DNA of 5,886 nt. Source: Clostridia bacterium (GTDB taxonomy: Bacteria > Bacillota > Clostridia > Oscillospirales > Acutalibacteraceae). The position numbers were made by a program, and so were the translations under genes. Of this stretch, positions 4,709-5,886 are shown in pieces. Under the pieces are notes generated by a model. That model did not search any database. It worked only from the letters and a program-made list of their open reading frames with translations, and was not told the origin of the DNA. Each line of letters starts with the position of its first letter. Position 1 is the stretch's first letter. The stretch lies in contig JAFNZJ010000011.1 of the NCBI GenBank assembly GCA_017382915.1, forward strand, positions 1 to 5,886. The letters are read 5' to 3'.

Positions 4709-5886
4709 ATGAAAATTATAAAACTACTGTGCTTAATAATATGCACCGCTTTATGCTTAACGCTTTTTAGCGGATGCAGTTCAAATGACAGTTACATTAT
4801 ATATTTTGAGCTTGACAGTGCGCCCAAGACGCTTGACCCACAGCTGGTAAGCACCGCATCGGAAGAAATTTTAACCCGCAATTTATTTGAGGGGCTTATG
4901 CGGCAGAATGAAAATGGTGAAATTGTAAAGGGTGCCGCCAAAGATTATTCGGTATCAAATGACGGTAAAACCTACACCTTTACCTTAAGAGATGGCATTA
5001 AATGGTCAGACGGCGCCGACCTTAAAGCAAAGGATTTTGTCTTTGGCTTTGAGCGTGCGGTAGACCCAAAAAATAAAGCCCCTTATGTGGCATCACTTTA
5101 CGGAATAGTTGGTGCCAAGGATATTGCAACAAGTAAAAAAAGCGGCGGACTTGGTGTTACGGCATCAAGCGACAATACACTAACCATTAAGCTTATAAAA
5201 CCCGACCCAACATTTTTAAAACTGCTTACCACCGCAATTTGTATGCCCTGCCGCAAGGATGTTTATGAAAAGGCTAAAGGTCAGTACGGAATAACTGCCG
5301 ATAACATTGTTTCAAACGGCTCATACCGTATACGATTTTGGGATAAGGAAAGCAAATTTTCGCTTAGAATAAATAAAAACGAAGAATATCAAGGTGATTT
5401 TTCATCTGAAGCTACTGCCGTTATTTTTAATGTTGGAGAGATAGATGGCCGTGCAATCAGGGTTGATGAAGGCAATGTGGATATGGGCTTTGTAAACCTT
5501 AATGAGGTAAGCGATAAAAGCAACCTTATAACCTTTGAAAAAAGCTGTTACGGTCTGCTGATAAACAAAAGCGGTGATTTTGGCGCACTTCAGTTTAGAA
5601 AGGCCTTTGCAAAATCAATTCACCGCAAGCGCCTTAAAAACGAGCTTGGTAAATCATTAACCGAGGCCACCACCCTAGTGCCAAACACCATTTTACTGGA
5701 TGGCAAGCCGCTTTCAAGTCAAATGGCAATTGCCCCCTTACCCGAATATAACCCAACCGCGGCACACAACCATTATATTGAGGGTGCAAAGGATAATAAA
5801 AATCTGCCAAAGGCCATTGAACTTATATACTTTGGTGATGATGATATTAAAAATTTAGCGGCACTTATAGCCGAAAATTTGCAACA
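4709..5886 (+). CDS. Peptide-type ABC transporter substrate-binding lipoprotein (5' part, runs off the window)
   Basis: The frame is open from the ATG at 4709 to the window edge, giving 392 residues without a stop; the family usually has 500-600, so about two thirds is present. The N-terminus is a lipoprotein signal: Lys-2 and Lys-5, a hydrophobic stretch from 6 to 20, then the lipobox LFSGC with Cys-23 as the lipidated residue. Family 5 solute-binding (OppA/DppA) signatures follow: TLDPQ (41-45), NLFEGLM (58-64), DGKTYTFTLRDGIKWSDG (85-102), AKDFVFGFERAVDP (107-120), NGSYRIRFW (203-211) and FRKAFAKSIHRKRL (296-309). It would sit on the outer face of the membrane and deliver oligopeptides or similar solutes to an ABC permease, whose genes are not seen here. 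GAGG lies 7 bases before the ATG, with a good promoter upstream. Substrate cannot be told from sequence. Confidence 0.94.
   Translation, partial: MKIIKLLCLIICTALCLTLFSGCSSNDSYIIYFELDSAPKTLDPQLVSTASEEILTRNLFEGLMRQNENGEIVKGAAKDYSVSNDGKTYTFTLRDGIKWSDGADLKAKDFVFGFERAVDPKNKAPYVASLYGIVGAKDIATSKKSGGLGVTASSDNTLTIKLIKPDPTFLKLLTTAICMPCRKDVYEKAKGQYGITADNIVSNGSYRIRFWDKESKFSLRINKNEEYQGDFSSEATAVIFNVGEIDGRAIRVDEGNVDMGFVNLNEVSDKSNLITFEKSCYGLLINKSGDFGALQFRKAFAKSIHRKRLKNELGKSLTEATTLVPNTILLDGKPLSSQMAIAPLPEYNPTAAHNHYIEGAKDNKNLPKAIELIYFGDDDIKNLAALIAENLQ

Overview
The window looks like a chromosomal housekeeping region from a low-to-moderate GC Clostridia-type Firmicute, probably near the Oscillospiraceae/Ruminococcaceae. 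That placement is inferred from the YlxM-Ffh-S16-KhpA-RimM-TrmD gene order, the strong GGAGG-type ribosome binding sites, the textbook sigma-A promoters, and a Crh/HPr-like protein ending in the Ser-46 regulatory style. No species can be named from the sequence alone.

Most genes lie on the minus strand and read from right to left. A perfect-consensus promoter near 4561-4589 starts the operon ylxM (GTG start), ffh, rpsP, khpA, rimM and trmD, ending at 868. These genes cover membrane targeting by the signal recognition particle (YlxM, Ffh), a 30S subunit protein (S16), RNA binding (KhpA), 30S maturation (RimM) and tRNA m1G37 methylation (TrmD). Spacings are short except between khpA and rimM, where a long near-perfect inverted repeat sits. 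Compared with the Bacillus subtilis arrangement, ylqD and the distal rplS are not present here.

After an AT-rich gap with no gene (about 598-867), a second minus-strand unit has its own strong promoter (670-698). It encodes an 87-residue HPr-family protein with arginine where the phosphorylated His-15 should be but with Ser-46 retained, so it looks regulatory (Crh-like) rather than a sugar-PTS phosphocarrier. A clear intrinsic terminator follows. Next comes tRNA-Pro(GGG) with an encoded CCA, an unexplained hairpin in its trailer, and a final intrinsic terminator at the left edge. The tRNA carries G36-G37, so it is a natural substrate type for the TrmD encoded in the same window.

On the right, a divergent plus-strand gene (4709 to beyond the edge) encodes the first 392 residues of an oligopeptide-type ABC transporter substrate-binding lipoprotein. 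It shares a 192-base intergenic region with ylxM; this region holds back-to-back promoters and a 7-7-7 inverted repeat covering the ylxM -35 box.

I do not see a novel multigene system. The points most worth checking are the His15-to-Arg HPr paralogue, the khpA-rimM inverted repeat with a possible alternative pairing, Glu in place of the usual TrmD Asp169, the palindromes in the divergent promoter region, and the structured tRNA trailer.
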